This document shows positions 8,359 through 16,989 of a DNA stretch of 55,208 nucleotides, piece by piece; the stretch's first letter is position 1; each line of letters starts with the position of its first letter. This DNA comes from Myxococcota bacterium (GTDB lineage: Bacteria; Myxococcota_A; Polyangia; Polyangiales; Houyiibacteriaceae), in the NCBI GenBank assembly GCA_025453555.1, contig JALOQC010000002.1, positions 1 through 55,208 of the forward strand. The letters run 5' to 3'. Made by a program: the position numbers and the translations under genes. The notes under the pieces are model-generated. The model had not been told where the DNA came from, did not search any database, and saw only the letters and a list, made by a program, of their open reading frames with translations.

Positions 8359-9207
8359 ATGGCCGAGCCCCTCTTCGACGACGAGCAGCTCCGCGTAGGC
8401 ACCGAGGCGCACTACGAGGACGCGGTCTACTACGACCAAGCGTACCGGCGTCGAAAGGAAGACCTGCGCTTCTACGCGGATCTCGCGGAGGTGATGGGCC
8501 CGCGCGTGCTCGAGCTCGGGTGCGGCACCGGGCGCGTCGCGCTCGCGATGGCGGAGCGCGGCGCGGAGGTCGTCGGCGTCGACACGATGGCGCCGATGCT
8601 CGCGCGCGCGAAGGAGCGTGTGGGCAAAGCGAAGGTCGAGGTGCGCGAGCGCGTGCGCTTCGTGCGCGGCGACCTGCGACGCGTGCGCTTGAAGGAGCGC
8701 TTCGAGCTGGTGGTCGCGCCCTTCAACGTCTTCCAACACCTCTACGCGCGCGAGGACGTCGAGCGCGCGCTCACCACCGTGCGCGAGCACCTCCGACCGA
8801 AGGGGCGCTTCGTCTTCGACGTGCGGGTCCCGCAGGTGGTGGAGCTCGCGCGACACCCCGAGAAGGTCTACTCGGGAGGCACCCTCAAGCTCGCGAGCAA
8901 CGGCCGGAAGTACCGCTACCGCGAGCGCTTCGATTGGGATCCGATCGCGCAGGTGCAGATGGTCGAGATGGCCTTCGTGGGCGTCGACGATCCGAGCGAC
9001 TTCGCGCTCACCCCGCTCGCGCATCGGCAGTTCTTCCCCGCCGAGCTCGAGGCCCTGATGCACTACAACGGCTTCGAGATCCTCGAGCGCTTCGGGGACT
9101 TCGAGGGCGGCGAGCTCGGACCGGAGAGCGAGAGCCAGATCCTGCTCTGCCGACCGCGCGGGCGACACCGACGGAGCCATCGGGTCGGCGGGGTCGACCG
9201 CCGATGA
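8359..9207 (+). CDS. Class I SAM-dependent methyltransferase
   Basis: This 282-aa protein has the class I methyltransferase core. Motif I is VLELGCGTGRVAL (about residues 50-62), with an acidic residue at the end of strand 2 (VVGVDTMAPML) and motif IV-like VVAPFNVFQHL. The N-terminal region is Tyr-rich (AHYEDAVYYDQAYRRR), a pattern seen in small-molecule methyltransferases of the UbiE/Methyltransf_25 group. The substrate cannot be told. Its stop overlaps the next start as ATGA, coupling it to a small membrane protein. Confidence 0.88.
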   Translation: MAEPLFDDEQLRVGTEAHYEDAVYYDQAYRRRKEDLRFYADLAEVMGPRVLELGCGTGRVALAMAERGAEVVGVDTMAPMLARAKERVGKAKVEVRERVRFVRGDLRRVRLKERFELVVAPFNVFQHLYAREDVERALTTVREHLRPKGRFVFDVRVPQVVELARHPEKVYSGGTLKLASNGRKYRYRERFDWDPIAQVQMVEMAFVGVDDPSDFALTPLAHRQFFPAELEALMHYNGFEILERFGDFEGGELGPESESQILLCRPRGRHRRSHRVGGVDRR

Positions 9208-9506
9208 GCGACGCACCCTGGCAGGGACGGGAGATCAACGAGCCGCGGGCCCGCGCGCGCTCGCGCCACGCGACGATCCTCGCGATCCTCGGCTTCCTGG
9301 CGTTCGCCGTCGGCTGGATCCCGATGGCGATGGCCCAGTTCGCGATCCGCGAGCGCTTCCCGTCCGAGGCGACGGGCTTCGACGATCCGCTCACGTGGAT
9401 CTGCACCGGAGCGTGGGTCGTCCTCTGGGGCTTGCCGTTCGGGCTCGCGGAACGGATCCACCACCGACGCCACCTCGACACGTCGCGAGATCCGCGCTCC
9501 TTCTGA
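9204..9506 (+). CDS. Small two-helix membrane protein
   Basis: This 100-aa protein is read from the ATG at 9204 that overlaps the methyltransferase stop. It has two predicted membrane helices (ILAILGFLAFAVGWIPMAMA near residues 26-46 and a second around WICTGAWVVLWGLPFGLA), with basic ends. I do not recognise a family. Its last codons and stop lie inside a 14-bp inverted repeat that probably terminates the operon. Function unknown; coupling suggests it works with or beside the methyltransferase. Confidence 0.8.
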   Translation: MSDAPWQGREINEPRARARSRHATILAILGFLAFAVGWIPMAMAQFAIRERFPSEATGFDDPLTWICTGAWVVLWGLPFGLAERIHHRRHLDTSRDPRSF

Positions 9507-9518
9507 GCGCGGATCTCG
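9486..9518. terminator. Bidirectional hairpin terminator overlapping a stop codon
   Basis: A perfect 14-bp inverted repeat, CGAGATCCGCGCTC / GAGCGCGGATCTCG, with a five-base CTTCT loop sits between the convergent small-membrane-protein gene and metG. There is no T-run on either side. The stem includes the final codons and stop of the upstream gene. A terminator or transcript-end stabilising hairpin for both strands is the natural reading. Confidence 0.7.
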
Positions 9519-9536
9519 ACGAGCGCGAGCGGCGCG

Positions 9537-11600
9537 TCAGCTCACCCGCGTGCCGGGCGCGATGTCCTTCTCGAGCCGAAGCACGCTCAGGCCGTGCTCG
9601 GTGTCGCTCGCGGCGAGGATCATCCCGTGCGACTCGAGCCCCATCATCTTGCGAGGCGCGAGGTTCGCGACGACGATCACCCGCTTTCCGACGAGCGCCT
9701 CTGGCGCGTAGTGAAGGCGAATGCCGGCGAGGATCTGACGCGGCTTCTCTTCGCCGAGATCGATCTGGCAGCGCACGAGCTTGTCGCTCTTGGGCACCGC
9801 CTCCGCCTCGAGGATCAGCCCGACGCGCAGGTCGACCTTCACGAAGTCGTCGAACACGATCGTCGAGGGCGCTTCCGCCTTCGCGGCGCTCTTCGTCTCG
9901 GTCGGAGCAACCGCCTTGGCCTCGGCCGCCTCGGGCTTCTTCTCGTCCACCTTCTTCTCCTTCGACTTCTTCTCGGCCTTCGGGGCCGGTTCGGCGGGCT
10001 TGTTCGCGCCGAGCTTCTCCAGGATCGCCGCTTCGTCCTTCGGATCGAAACGCGGAAAGAGCGGCACCCCCGGCGCGGTCTTCGTCCCCGCCGGCAGCCC
10101 ACCGAACTCGCCTGCCTTCGGCCATTGATCGAGGGCCTCGGTGGGCGAGATCGGCGGCAGACCGAGCTGTTCGCGGAGCGCGCGCGTCTTCTCGGGCAAG
10201 AACGGCGCGAGCATCACGGAGAGCCAGCGCAGCGACTCGAGCACGTGGTAGCAGACCGTCGCGAGCCGCTCCTTGTCGCCCGACTTCGCGAGCGCCCAGG
10301 GCGCGGTGCGATCGACGTATCGGTTCGCGGCCGCGACGAGCTCGAAGATCGCGTCGAGCGCGCGGTGCGGACCGACGAGATCGAGGTGCTGCGCGGCGGC
10401 CGCGGCCGCCTTCTCCGCCACCGCGACGAGCTCGCGCTCTTCGTCGCCGATCGCGTTCGGCGCGGGCACCTCGCCGCCGAACTCGTTCTTCAGGATGCTC
10501 GCGACGATGCGCTGCAGCAGGTTGCCGAGGCCGTTGCCGAGCTCGCCGTGGTAACGCGCGAAGACCTGCTTGTGGGCGAAGTCGCCGTCCTGACCGAAGC
10601 CGACCTCGCGCATCAGGTAGTAGCGCACCACGTCGGCGCCGAAGGCTTCGACGAGCGGGCCCGGCGGGATGAAGTTGCCGTAGCGCTTGCTCATCTTCTC
10701 GCCGTTCACGGTGAGCCATCCGTGCGCGAAGATCTGCGACGGCGGTTGGAGCCCCGCCGCGAGCAGGAACGCCGGCCAGTAGATCGCGTGGAAGCGGAGG
10801 ATGTCCTTGCCGACGATGTGCACGACGTCCGCATCGTTCGTCGCGTTCGGCCAGAAGCGATCGTAGAGCGCTTCCTCGCCCGCCTTCGCAGGGCCGCCGA
10901 GCGCGCTCATGTAGTTCATCAGCGCGTCGAGCCACACGTACATCACGTGCTTCGCGTCACCGGGCACCGGGATGCCCCAGGTGAAGGTCGTGCGGGAGAC
11001 GGAGAGGTCGCGAAGGCCCTCCTTCACGAACGCCTTCACCTCGTTGAAGCGCCCCTCGGGCTGCACGAAGGTCGGGTTCTGCTCGTAGAACTCGAGCAGC
11101 GTGTCCGTGTACTCGGAGAGCTTGAAGAAATAGCTCGGCTCCTTCACGCGCACGACCTTGCTGCGCGTGACCTCGTCGAGCGCTTTGAGCTCCGTCTCCG
11201 TGATGAACGCTTCGTCCGCCACCGAGTACCAGCCCTCGTAGTCACCGAGGTAGATGTCGCCCTTCTCCGCCAGGATCTTCCAGAGCTCCTGCACCTTCGC
11301 TTCGTGGCGCGGCTCGGTGGTGCGGATGTAGTCGTCGAAGTCGCAGCCGAGTTCACGGAAGGCCTGCGCGAACGGAGGCGACATCTCGTCCACGAACGCC
11401 TGCGGGTCCTTGCCGAGCTCCTTGGCGCGCTCTTCGATCTTCTGTCCGTGCTCGTCGGTGCCGGTCAGGAAGCGCGTCGGACGCCCGCGCAGCTTCGCGT
11501 AGCGCGCGAGCACGTCGGCCGCGACGGTCGAGTACGCGTGCCCGATGTGGGGCTTGTCGTTGACGTAGTAGATGGGCGTCGTGACGTAGAAAGGGCGCAT
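9537..11600 (-). CDS. metG: Methionyl-tRNA synthetase
   Basis: This 687-aa enzyme charges tRNA-Met with methionine. The class I signatures are HIGHAYS (residues ~18-24) and KMSKRYGN, with the family stretch DYEGWYSVADEAF between. The catalytic and anticodon-binding parts run to about residue 545. A Lys/Glu/Ala-rich low-complexity linker follows, then a C-terminal tRNA-binding (Trbp111-type) OB-fold of about 110 residues that favours dimerisation. ATG 11600 is preceded by GAGGA. It lies downstream of holB on the same strand, separated by about 180 bp that may hold its own promoter. Identity is certain. Confidence 0.98.
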   Translation of the reverse strand: MRPFYVTTPIYYVNDKPHIGHAYSTVAADVLARYAKLRGRPTRFLTGTDEHGQKIEERAKELGKDPQAFVDEMSPPFAQAFRELGCDFDDYIRTTEPRHEAKVQELWKILAEKGDIYLGDYEGWYSVADEAFITETELKALDEVTRSKVVRVKEPSYFFKLSEYTDTLLEFYEQNPTFVQPEGRFNEVKAFVKEGLRDLSVSRTTFTWGIPVPGDAKHVMYVWLDALMNYMSALGGPAKAGEEALYDRFWPNATNDADVVHIVGKDILRFHAIYWPAFLLAAGLQPPSQIFAHGWLTVNGEKMSKRYGNFIPPGPLVEAFGADVVRYYLMREVGFGQDGDFAHKQVFARYHGELGNGLGNLLQRIVASILKNEFGGEVPAPNAIGDEERELVAVAEKAAAAAAQHLDLVGPHRALDAIFELVAAANRYVDRTAPWALAKSGDKERLATVCYHVLESLRWLSVMLAPFLPEKTRALREQLGLPPISPTEALDQWPKAGEFGGLPAGTKTAPGVPLFPRFDPKDEAAILEKLGANKPAEPAPKAEKKSKEKKVDEKKPEAAEAKAVAPTETKSAAKAEAPSTIVFDDFVKVDLRVGLILEAEAVPKSDKLVRCQIDLGEEKPRQILAGIRLHYAPEALVGKRVIVVANLAPRKMMGLESHGMILAASDTEHGLSVLRLEKDIAPGTRVS

Positions 11601-11783
11601 CGTTCCTCGCGGAGCCGGACGACCCGCACGCGGCGGGCCGCGAAGCGGAGCGCGAACGTAACAGCGACGCGCGCCCGCGCCAGCGGGGCGTGCTCACGTC
11701 GGTCGCAGGCGACGCGTGCGTGACGGTCCCGACAACCCGAGGCGAGCATGGACGACGTGAGGAGCCCGCAGCGTGGACCGCGT

Positions 11784-12755
11784 TCAAAGGCTCGCGAGCC
11801 GATGCAGCAGCGCGTCGAGCGCGATGGCCTTGTTCGCGTTCGCTTCGAGCGCCTCGGGGAGCGCGAGCCAGAGCGCCGCACGCTCGCTCGCGAGGTGGGC
11901 ACCCTGCTTCGCGCGCGCCGAGATCGCGGGCGCGGCGTGACGAAAACGCAGCGCCTCGTCCGGCAGCCCCGCCGCGGCCGCCGCCACGTCGCGATAGAAG
12001 AGCACCACGCTCTCCAGCGCGAGCGGCAGGTCGTCGTGCTTGGCGAGCTCGTCCGCGAGATCCAGGAGCGGCGCGGTGCGGCGCGCGCTGACGGCTTCGT
12101 CGATGCGAAGCGCGAGATCGAGCAGTCGCTCCGCGAGCCCGTCCGCCGCGAGCGCGAGCGCCCGATCCGCGCGACCGTCCGCGAGCGCCACCGCGGGACC
12201 GATCGTCGCCTCCGCAATCCCCGCCTCGCGGAGGATCGCCTCCAGCTCCGCGATGGGGAGCCGCTCGAAGCGCAGGCGCTGCACGCGGCTGCGAATCGTC
12301 GGCAGCAGCCGATCCGGACGCGCCGCGAGCAAGACGAAGTGCACGCCACGCTTGGGCTCTTCGAGCGTCTTGAGCAGCGCGTTGGCGGCCTCGGGGTGGT
12401 TCTCCGGGAACGAGACGTCGGCCTCGGGGAAGATCACGAACGCGTGCTTCGCCTCGAAGGGCGCGAACTCCGCGTAGGGCAGCACCTCTTCGCGCAGGCG
12501 ATCGACGGGGAAGTTGCGCGCGCCCTCGTCGCGCGGACGAAAGATGCGGACGTCGGGGTGCGCGCCCTTGTCGATGCGCGCGTGCGTCGCCTCGCCGAGC
12601 ATCGTCTTGGCGAGCGCGACCGCGGTGCGCTCCTTGCCGACGCCGCTGGGGCCTTCGAAGAGGTAGCCGCTCGCGACGCGGTCGTCCGCGATCGCGCGCC
12701 GGAGCACCGCGACCGCGTGGGGCTGCGCGCGAACCGAGTCGAACGCGTCGCTCAT
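11784..12755 (-). CDS. holB: DNA polymerase III delta-prime subunit, cysteine-free
   Basis: This 323-aa clamp-loader AAA+ protein helps load the sliding clamp at the replisome. It has Walker A GPSGVGKERTA (~residues 35-45), HPDVRIF after the short linker, the Walker B-equivalent AFVIFPEAD, and the family signature NALLKTLEEP. Most delta-prime and gamma/tau subunits have a four-Cys zinc module between Walker A and the HPD motif. Here that region is shortened and has no Cys, and the whole protein lacks Cys. The C-terminal collar domain is helical. A tmk gene, a frequent neighbour, is absent. The TetR gene ends 37 bp upstream on the same strand. Confidence 0.93.
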   Translation of the reverse strand: MSDAFDSVRAQPHAVAVLRRAIADDRVASGYLFEGPSGVGKERTAVALAKTMLGEATHARIDKGAHPDVRIFRPRDEGARNFPVDRLREEVLPYAEFAPFEAKHAFVIFPEADVSFPENHPEAANALLKTLEEPKRGVHFVLLAARPDRLLPTIRSRVQRLRFERLPIAELEAILREAGIAEATIGPAVALADGRADRALALAADGLAERLLDLALRIDEAVSARRTAPLLDLADELAKHDDLPLALESVVLFYRDVAAAAAGLPDEALRFRHAAPAISARAKQGAHLASERAALWLALPEALEANANKAIALDALLHRLASL

Positions 12756-12792
12756 CGTGGCACCTCACGCCCTCGAACCGGGGACGCCCCGA

Positions 12793-13401
12793 TCACGCGG
12801 GCTTGGTCCCCGGCACGAGCAACCCGAGCGCGAGCGTCTCGATCGCGCCCACCACTTGCGCGGGCGTGAGCGCGTTCTCGTCGACGAAGATCTGCATCAC
12901 GAGCCCGTCGAGCAGCCCCACGACGATGCGTGGGAGCACGTCCATCGGGATGCGCGGCTGCAGGCCCGCCGCCGCGAAATTCGCCCCGAGGGCGGTGCGC
13001 ATCTGCTCGGCCGCGCGCTCGTAGAACTCCGCGAGGCGTGGGCGCAGCTTCGGGTCCGAGAGGCTCTGCGCGAGCAGATCGGCCACCACGAGCGCCTCGT
13101 CGGTGCGCGACGCGCGGACCTCCCAGAGCGCCTCGAGCGCGCGCCGCAAGCCGAGCAAGGCCGGCTGATCCGCGGGCCACGCCTCGAGCGTGCGGCGCTG
13201 CACGACGTCGCAGGCCTCCGCGAGCACCACCTCGATCAGCGCTTCCTTCGAGGGGAAGTGGTAGTGGACCGCGCCCTTGCTCATGCCGGCCTCGCGCGCG
13301 ATGTCGAGCAGGCTCGTGCGCGCATACCCTTGGCGAGCGAGGACGCGGATCGCGGCCTGGACGATCTGCGCCGAGGAGATCTCGGACTTCTTGTAGCCCA
13401 C
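12793..13401 (-). CDS. TetR/AcrR-family transcriptional regulator
   Basis: This 202-aa DNA-binding repressor-type protein has the TetR HTH: AAIRVLARQGYARTSLLDIAREAGMSKGAVHYHFPSKEAL (about residues 13-52 in pieces). The start is GTG 13401 (VGYKKSEISS), because upstream codons in the same frame encode only an Arg-rich low-complexity stretch. The C-terminal ligand-binding part is helical, with no recognisable ligand class. It lies between the membrane-anchored hypothetical gene and holB on the same strand, so its target is not obvious; self-regulation or a distant operon is possible. Confidence 0.93.
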   Translation of the reverse strand: MGYKKSEISSAQIVQAAIRVLARQGYARTSLLDIAREAGMSKGAVHYHFPSKEALIEVVLAEACDVVQRRTLEAWPADQPALLGLRRALEALWEVRASRTDEALVVADLLAQSLSDPKLRPRLAEFYERAAEQMRTALGANFAAAGLQPRIPMDVLPRIVVGLLDGLVMQIFVDENALTPAQVVGAIETLALGLLVPGTKPA

Positions 13402-13518
13402 GGCGGAGCGACGATGGCCTCTCGACCGTCGGCTCGTCAACCGTGGAGCGACGACGTGTGCGTCGTGTCGTCGTGCGACGAAGTCTCTTCGCCGCTCGCC
13501 GCCGCTCGTCACCGCCGC

Positions 13519-14538
13519 TCAGGGCGCGACCAACGACGCCGCATCGTCGACCGCACGCGGCAGCGCACCGAGGGTCGGGTTGCCGACGCTCGGTGGCGCG
13601 ACGCCCGGCTCGTAGCGACGCCAGTAGAGCGTGCCGCTCCGGGAGGTGTCGTACTGGAGCTCGCGCGTCGTCCCCGGGCAGCGCACCACCGGCACCACGA
13701 AACGACGCGGCGCCAGCTCGTGCGCGAGCTGCACGCCCTCGAAGAAGCTCGTCGCGTTCTCCACGCCGAGGCCGACCACGATCCAAGGCTCGCACTCGGT
13801 CGTGGGTGGCGGCGGCGTCGCGATCGCGCTCCCCGCCGGTTGCTCGCTCTTCCACACCGTCGCGCTCGCGCGCCACCCGCTGCGCGCGAGCAGCATCTCC
13901 GCCTCGAGGTGCGAGAGCAACGCTTCGATCGGCAGACCGGTCGCTTCGGCCGCCGCTCGGTCGAGGCCGGGGATCGCGAACACGCGACTGCGCACCTGAC
14001 CCCAGCCCTGCACCAACACCGGCACGTCGTCGCCGCAGATCGCGACGGTCGCGAGCTCGCCGCGGCAGGGCGGTACGAGATTCGCGGGATCCGTGCCGGC
14101 GCCGTTGACCACGCCATCTTGCGCGAGGAACGCGAGCAAGCCGCACGCTCCGTCGAGCCCCGACGCGCGCACCGTGGTCGGAAAGCCGAGCGGCTCGGAC
14201 CACGCGGGGTCGACCGCGACGTAGCCGCGCGTCGCCAGCTCGCGCTCCAGCAACGCGGCAGGGCTCGACGTGCCGACGGCCAAGCCTGCGGAGACCGGCG
14301 TGCACCCGCGCCCGTGCACGGGGCCGAGGATCGCGTGCCAGTTGGGGTGAGTCGTCGCGACGACGGGAGGCGGCTCGGGTCGCACCGCGTCCGCGACGAC
14401 CCACGCGACGAGCGCGCACACCACCAAGAAGACCGCGAAGATCGCGATGCCGACGCCGCGTTCGGAAGACTGCTCGCTCTCGCCTCTCGCCACCGCCGGA
14501 GGATACGCGCCGCGCGTCGTCACGGCTTCCCGATCCAT
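13519..14538 (-). CDS. Membrane-anchored hypothetical protein
   Basis: This 339-aa protein is not one I recognise. It has a short basic N-terminus, one membrane helix (GIAIFAVFLVVCALVAWVVADAV, in parts, residues ~29-52) and then an extracytoplasmic domain of about 285 residues with several Cys that could form disulfides. There is a Pro-rich stretch (TPPPPTTECEP) in the middle. ATG 14538 has no clear RBS. The gene is divergent from malQ across a 266-bp spacer that carries a short direct repeat. Confidence 0.8.
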   Translation of the reverse strand: MDREAVTTRGAYPPAVARGESEQSSERGVGIAIFAVFLVVCALVAWVVADAVRPEPPPVVATTHPNWHAILGPVHGRGCTPVSAGLAVGTSSPAALLERELATRGYVAVDPAWSEPLGFPTTVRASGLDGACGLLAFLAQDGVVNGAGTDPANLVPPCRGELATVAICGDDVPVLVQGWGQVRSRVFAIPGLDRAAAEATGLPIEALLSHLEAEMLLARSGWRASATVWKSEQPAGSAIATPPPPTTECEPWIVVGLGVENATSFFEGVQLAHELAPRRFVVPVVRCPGTTRELQYDTSRSGTLYWRRYEPGVAPPSVGNPTLGALPRAVDDAASLVAP

Positions 14539-14545
14539 CGACGAC

Positions 14546-14596
14546 TCGTGCGTCGTGCGGTCGCCGCCTCGTGCGGTCGCCGACCTCGTGCGGTCG
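14546..14596. repeat. Imperfect direct repeat TCGTGCGGTCG x3 upstream of malQ
   Basis: Three exact copies of TCGTGCGGTCG start at 14553, 14569 and 14586 (spacing 16 and 17 bp), with a partial copy just before. The repeats lie in the divergent spacer between the membrane-anchored hypothetical gene and malQ, about 210 bp from the malQ start. An operator array or a minisatellite are both possible. Confidence 0.6.
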
Positions 14597-14804
14597 AACG
14601 ATGCGCACCCCTCGGGGCATCGGCGGGCAGCGCAGACCGGTCCCCAACCACGGATCCGGCGCGCGGCGGAACCCGGACGAGAGTGACTCTCGGGTGGACT
14701 ACGTTCGCCCGATCATCTAACAGGCGTCGCCAGCACGCGTCCGTGCTTCCGTTGCCGTTCGCACGGACCCTTTTCGAGTCGGCCTCGACCGACGTCGCCC
14801 ACCC

Positions 14805-16661
14805 ATGAACGCCCTCGAACGTCTCGCGCACGCGCGCGGCTTGGAAATCGAATACTACGACGCGCTCGGTCGCCACCGACGCGCCTCGGACGAGAGCATC
14901 CTCGCGGTGCTGCGCGCGCTCGGGGAGCCGCTGCGCACGCCCGACGACGCGGAGGCCGCGCTGGCTCGCCCCGATGGCGAGCGCGCGAGCGTCTACGTGC
15001 TCTGGGACGGACGCGGCGACTTCGAGGTCGCGCACGCGGACGGCAAGCTCACCGTCGAAGGCGTCTCCGATCTCGGCGAGCGCTGGAGCGTGCGGGCAGA
15101 CGTGGCGAACGGGCGTGCGAAGATCGAGGGCGTGCCCTTCGGCGTGCACGACGCGCTCGTCTCCGGCGCGCACGCGTGGATCCTCTCGGCGCCCACCGTC
15201 AGCTACGGCGAGCCTGGCCGACGCTGGGGCCTCTTCGCGCCGCTCTACGCGCTCCACGATCGCACCACCCCCGACGCGGGCGACTTCGGCACCCTCGGGC
15301 GCGCGCTCGACGCGACGCGCTCCCGCGGCGGCGACTGCTTCGCGACGCTGCCGCTTCTTCCCGTGTTCGCCGAGCGAAACGAGCCGAGCCCCTACGCGCC
15401 GGTGAGCCGTCTCTTCTGGAACGAACTCTACGTCGATCCGCGTCACGCGCCCGAGCTCCAGTCGAGCGACCTCGCGCGGCGGCTTCTCGAGTCCCCGCCC
15501 GCGCAGGGCGACTACCTCGACTGGGTCGCGCTCGCGACGCACCGCTTCGCGATCCTCGACGCGCTCGCGGTGGCGTGCGGCGGCGAGCGGCGCGCGAAGC
15601 TCGAAGCGTGGACGAGCGCGCGTCCGCACCTGCAGGGCTACGTCGACAAGCGCGTCGCGCGCATGGCCGATCCGGCGCGCGCGGCGCAGACCGTCCGCTA
15701 CGCACAGTGGCTCGCGGACGAGCAGCTCGCGGCCCTCGGCGCCAAGGGCGGCCTCTACGTCGACCTGCCGCTCGGCGTGCACCACGACGGCTACGACGCC
15801 GCGCGTTTCTCGGATCGTTTCGCGCAGGGCATCTCCACCGGCGCCCCGCCCGATCCGCTCTTCGAGGGCGGCCAGTCGTGGGGCTTCCCGCCCTTGCATC
15901 CGGAGAAGGATCGCGCGACCGGCTGGAGCTACCTGCGGCAGTGCCTCGAGCATCACATGCAGAACGCGAGCGTGCTGCGGATCGACCACGCGGCGTGGCT
16001 GCACCGCCTCTATTGGGTGCCGAACGGCGCGCCCGCGACCGACGGCGTGTACGTGCACCACACGAACCCCGACGAGCTGCACGCGTTGCTCTCGCTGCTC
16101 TCGCATCGGCATCGCTGCCGCCTCGTCGGCGAGGACCTCGGCACGGTGCCCGACGCGGTGCGCAGCTCGATGGCGCGCCACCGCGAGGCGCGCACCTGGG
16201 TCTTCTACTTCTTCGCGCACGACTGGGGCTGGGAGCCGCCGCCCGAAGGCAGCGTCGCGACGCTGAACACGCACGATCTGCCGACCTTCGCGGGCTGGTG
16301 GGGCGCCAAGGACGTCGACGATTGGGTCGATCTCGGGCTCTACGACGAGGCGCGCGCAGCGGACGCGAAGCTCGAGCGCAGCAAGCTCACGAGCGATCTC
16401 AAGCGCTGCCTCGCGATGCCGGAGGACGCGAGCGCGCGCGAGGTCCACGATCGCATCACGCTGGCGGTGGCCGAGGGCCCGGGCGACCTGCTGCTGCTGA
16501 CGCTCGAAGATCTGTTCTCGGAGGACCGCCCGCAGAACGTGCCGGGCACCTTCGACGAAAAGCCGAACTGGATGCGGCGCGCGAAGGAAGGCCTCGAGGC
16601 GCTGGAGAAGCCGGAGAACGACGCCTTGCTCGCGGACATTCGCCGGCGTCGTCCGGTCTGA
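14805..16661 (+). CDS. malQ: 4-alpha-glucanotransferase (amylomaltase)
   Basis: This 618-aa GH77 enzyme transfers maltosyl and longer glucan segments between 1,4-alpha-glucans, in glycogen or maltodextrin turnover. Visible features are SPYAPVSRLFWNELYVD, typical of GH77 substrate-binding loops, plus VLRIDHAAWLHRLYWVP carrying the nucleophile Asp region, RLVGEDLGTVPDAV with the acid/base Glu, and NTHDLPTFAGWW with the third carboxylate. An N-terminal domain of ~135 residues precedes the barrel. ATG 14805 starts the protein; no strong RBS is visible. It is divergent from the anchored hypothetical and convergent with the Rieske oxygenase. Identity is secure. Confidence 0.95.
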   Translation: MNALERLAHARGLEIEYYDALGRHRRASDESILAVLRALGEPLRTPDDAEAALARPDGERASVYVLWDGRGDFEVAHADGKLTVEGVSDLGERWSVRADVANGRAKIEGVPFGVHDALVSGAHAWILSAPTVSYGEPGRRWGLFAPLYALHDRTTPDAGDFGTLGRALDATRSRGGDCFATLPLLPVFAERNEPSPYAPVSRLFWNELYVDPRHAPELQSSDLARRLLESPPAQGDYLDWVALATHRFAILDALAVACGGERRAKLEAWTSARPHLQGYVDKRVARMADPARAAQTVRYAQWLADEQLAALGAKGGLYVDLPLGVHHDGYDAARFSDRFAQGISTGAPPDPLFEGGQSWGFPPLHPEKDRATGWSYLRQCLEHHMQNASVLRIDHAAWLHRLYWVPNGAPATDGVYVHHTNPDELHALLSLLSHRHRCRLVGEDLGTVPDAVRSSMARHREARTWVFYFFAHDWGWEPPPEGSVATLNTHDLPTFAGWWGAKDVDDWVDLGLYDEARAADAKLERSKLTSDLKRCLAMPEDASAREVHDRITLAVAEGPGDLLLLTLEDLFSEDRPQNVPGTFDEKPNWMRRAKEGLEALEKPENDALLADIRRRRPV

Positions 16662-16989
16662 GTGGCAGCGACGCGTGCGGCGTGGTCGACACGACGCGTG
16701 ATCTTTGACGTGATCTTCGACGTGCTCGTACGTGATCGGCGGCGTGACGGTCGTGATCGTCGACGTCGTCGAGCGTGGTGGTGAACGGCGACGGCGACGC
16801 GAACGAGCGCGAGACTCTCTCGAATCGATCCGGGTCTGTCGCCCACGACGCCGTTCACGTCGCCGTCCACGTCCACGACCACGTCCACGACAACGACTCT
16901 CCGCGATCACGACTCTCCGCGATCACGACTCTCCGCGATCACGTCTCCGCGATCACGACTGCATGATCGCGAAGATCGAACACGAACCC
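16662..16989. other. Non-coding convergent spacer between malQ and the Rieske gene
   Basis: I see no gene in these 328 bases. They are rich in ACGTGATC- and GTCCACG-like words, including runs such as CACGTCCACGAC, and end with the 16-bp tandem repeat at 16893-16968. No T-tailed hairpin was found. Both neighbouring genes end here, so this is a 3'-end region, not a promoter. Confidence 0.6.
16893..16968. repeat. Tandem repeat of ACGACTCTCCGCGATC
   Basis: Three perfect 16-bp copies (16893-16940) are followed by a 14-bp copy lacking GA (ACGTCTCCGCGATC) and a diverged fifth copy. The repeat sits 21 bp from the stop of the Rieske oxygenase gene in a convergent spacer. The period is not a multiple of three. 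Confidence 0.85.

Noticed and set aside
14757-14804. Possible promoter boxes just upstream of malQ
   Set aside because: Words such as CATCTA and TGGACT were seen in the spacer, but no pair had acceptable spacing and sequence.
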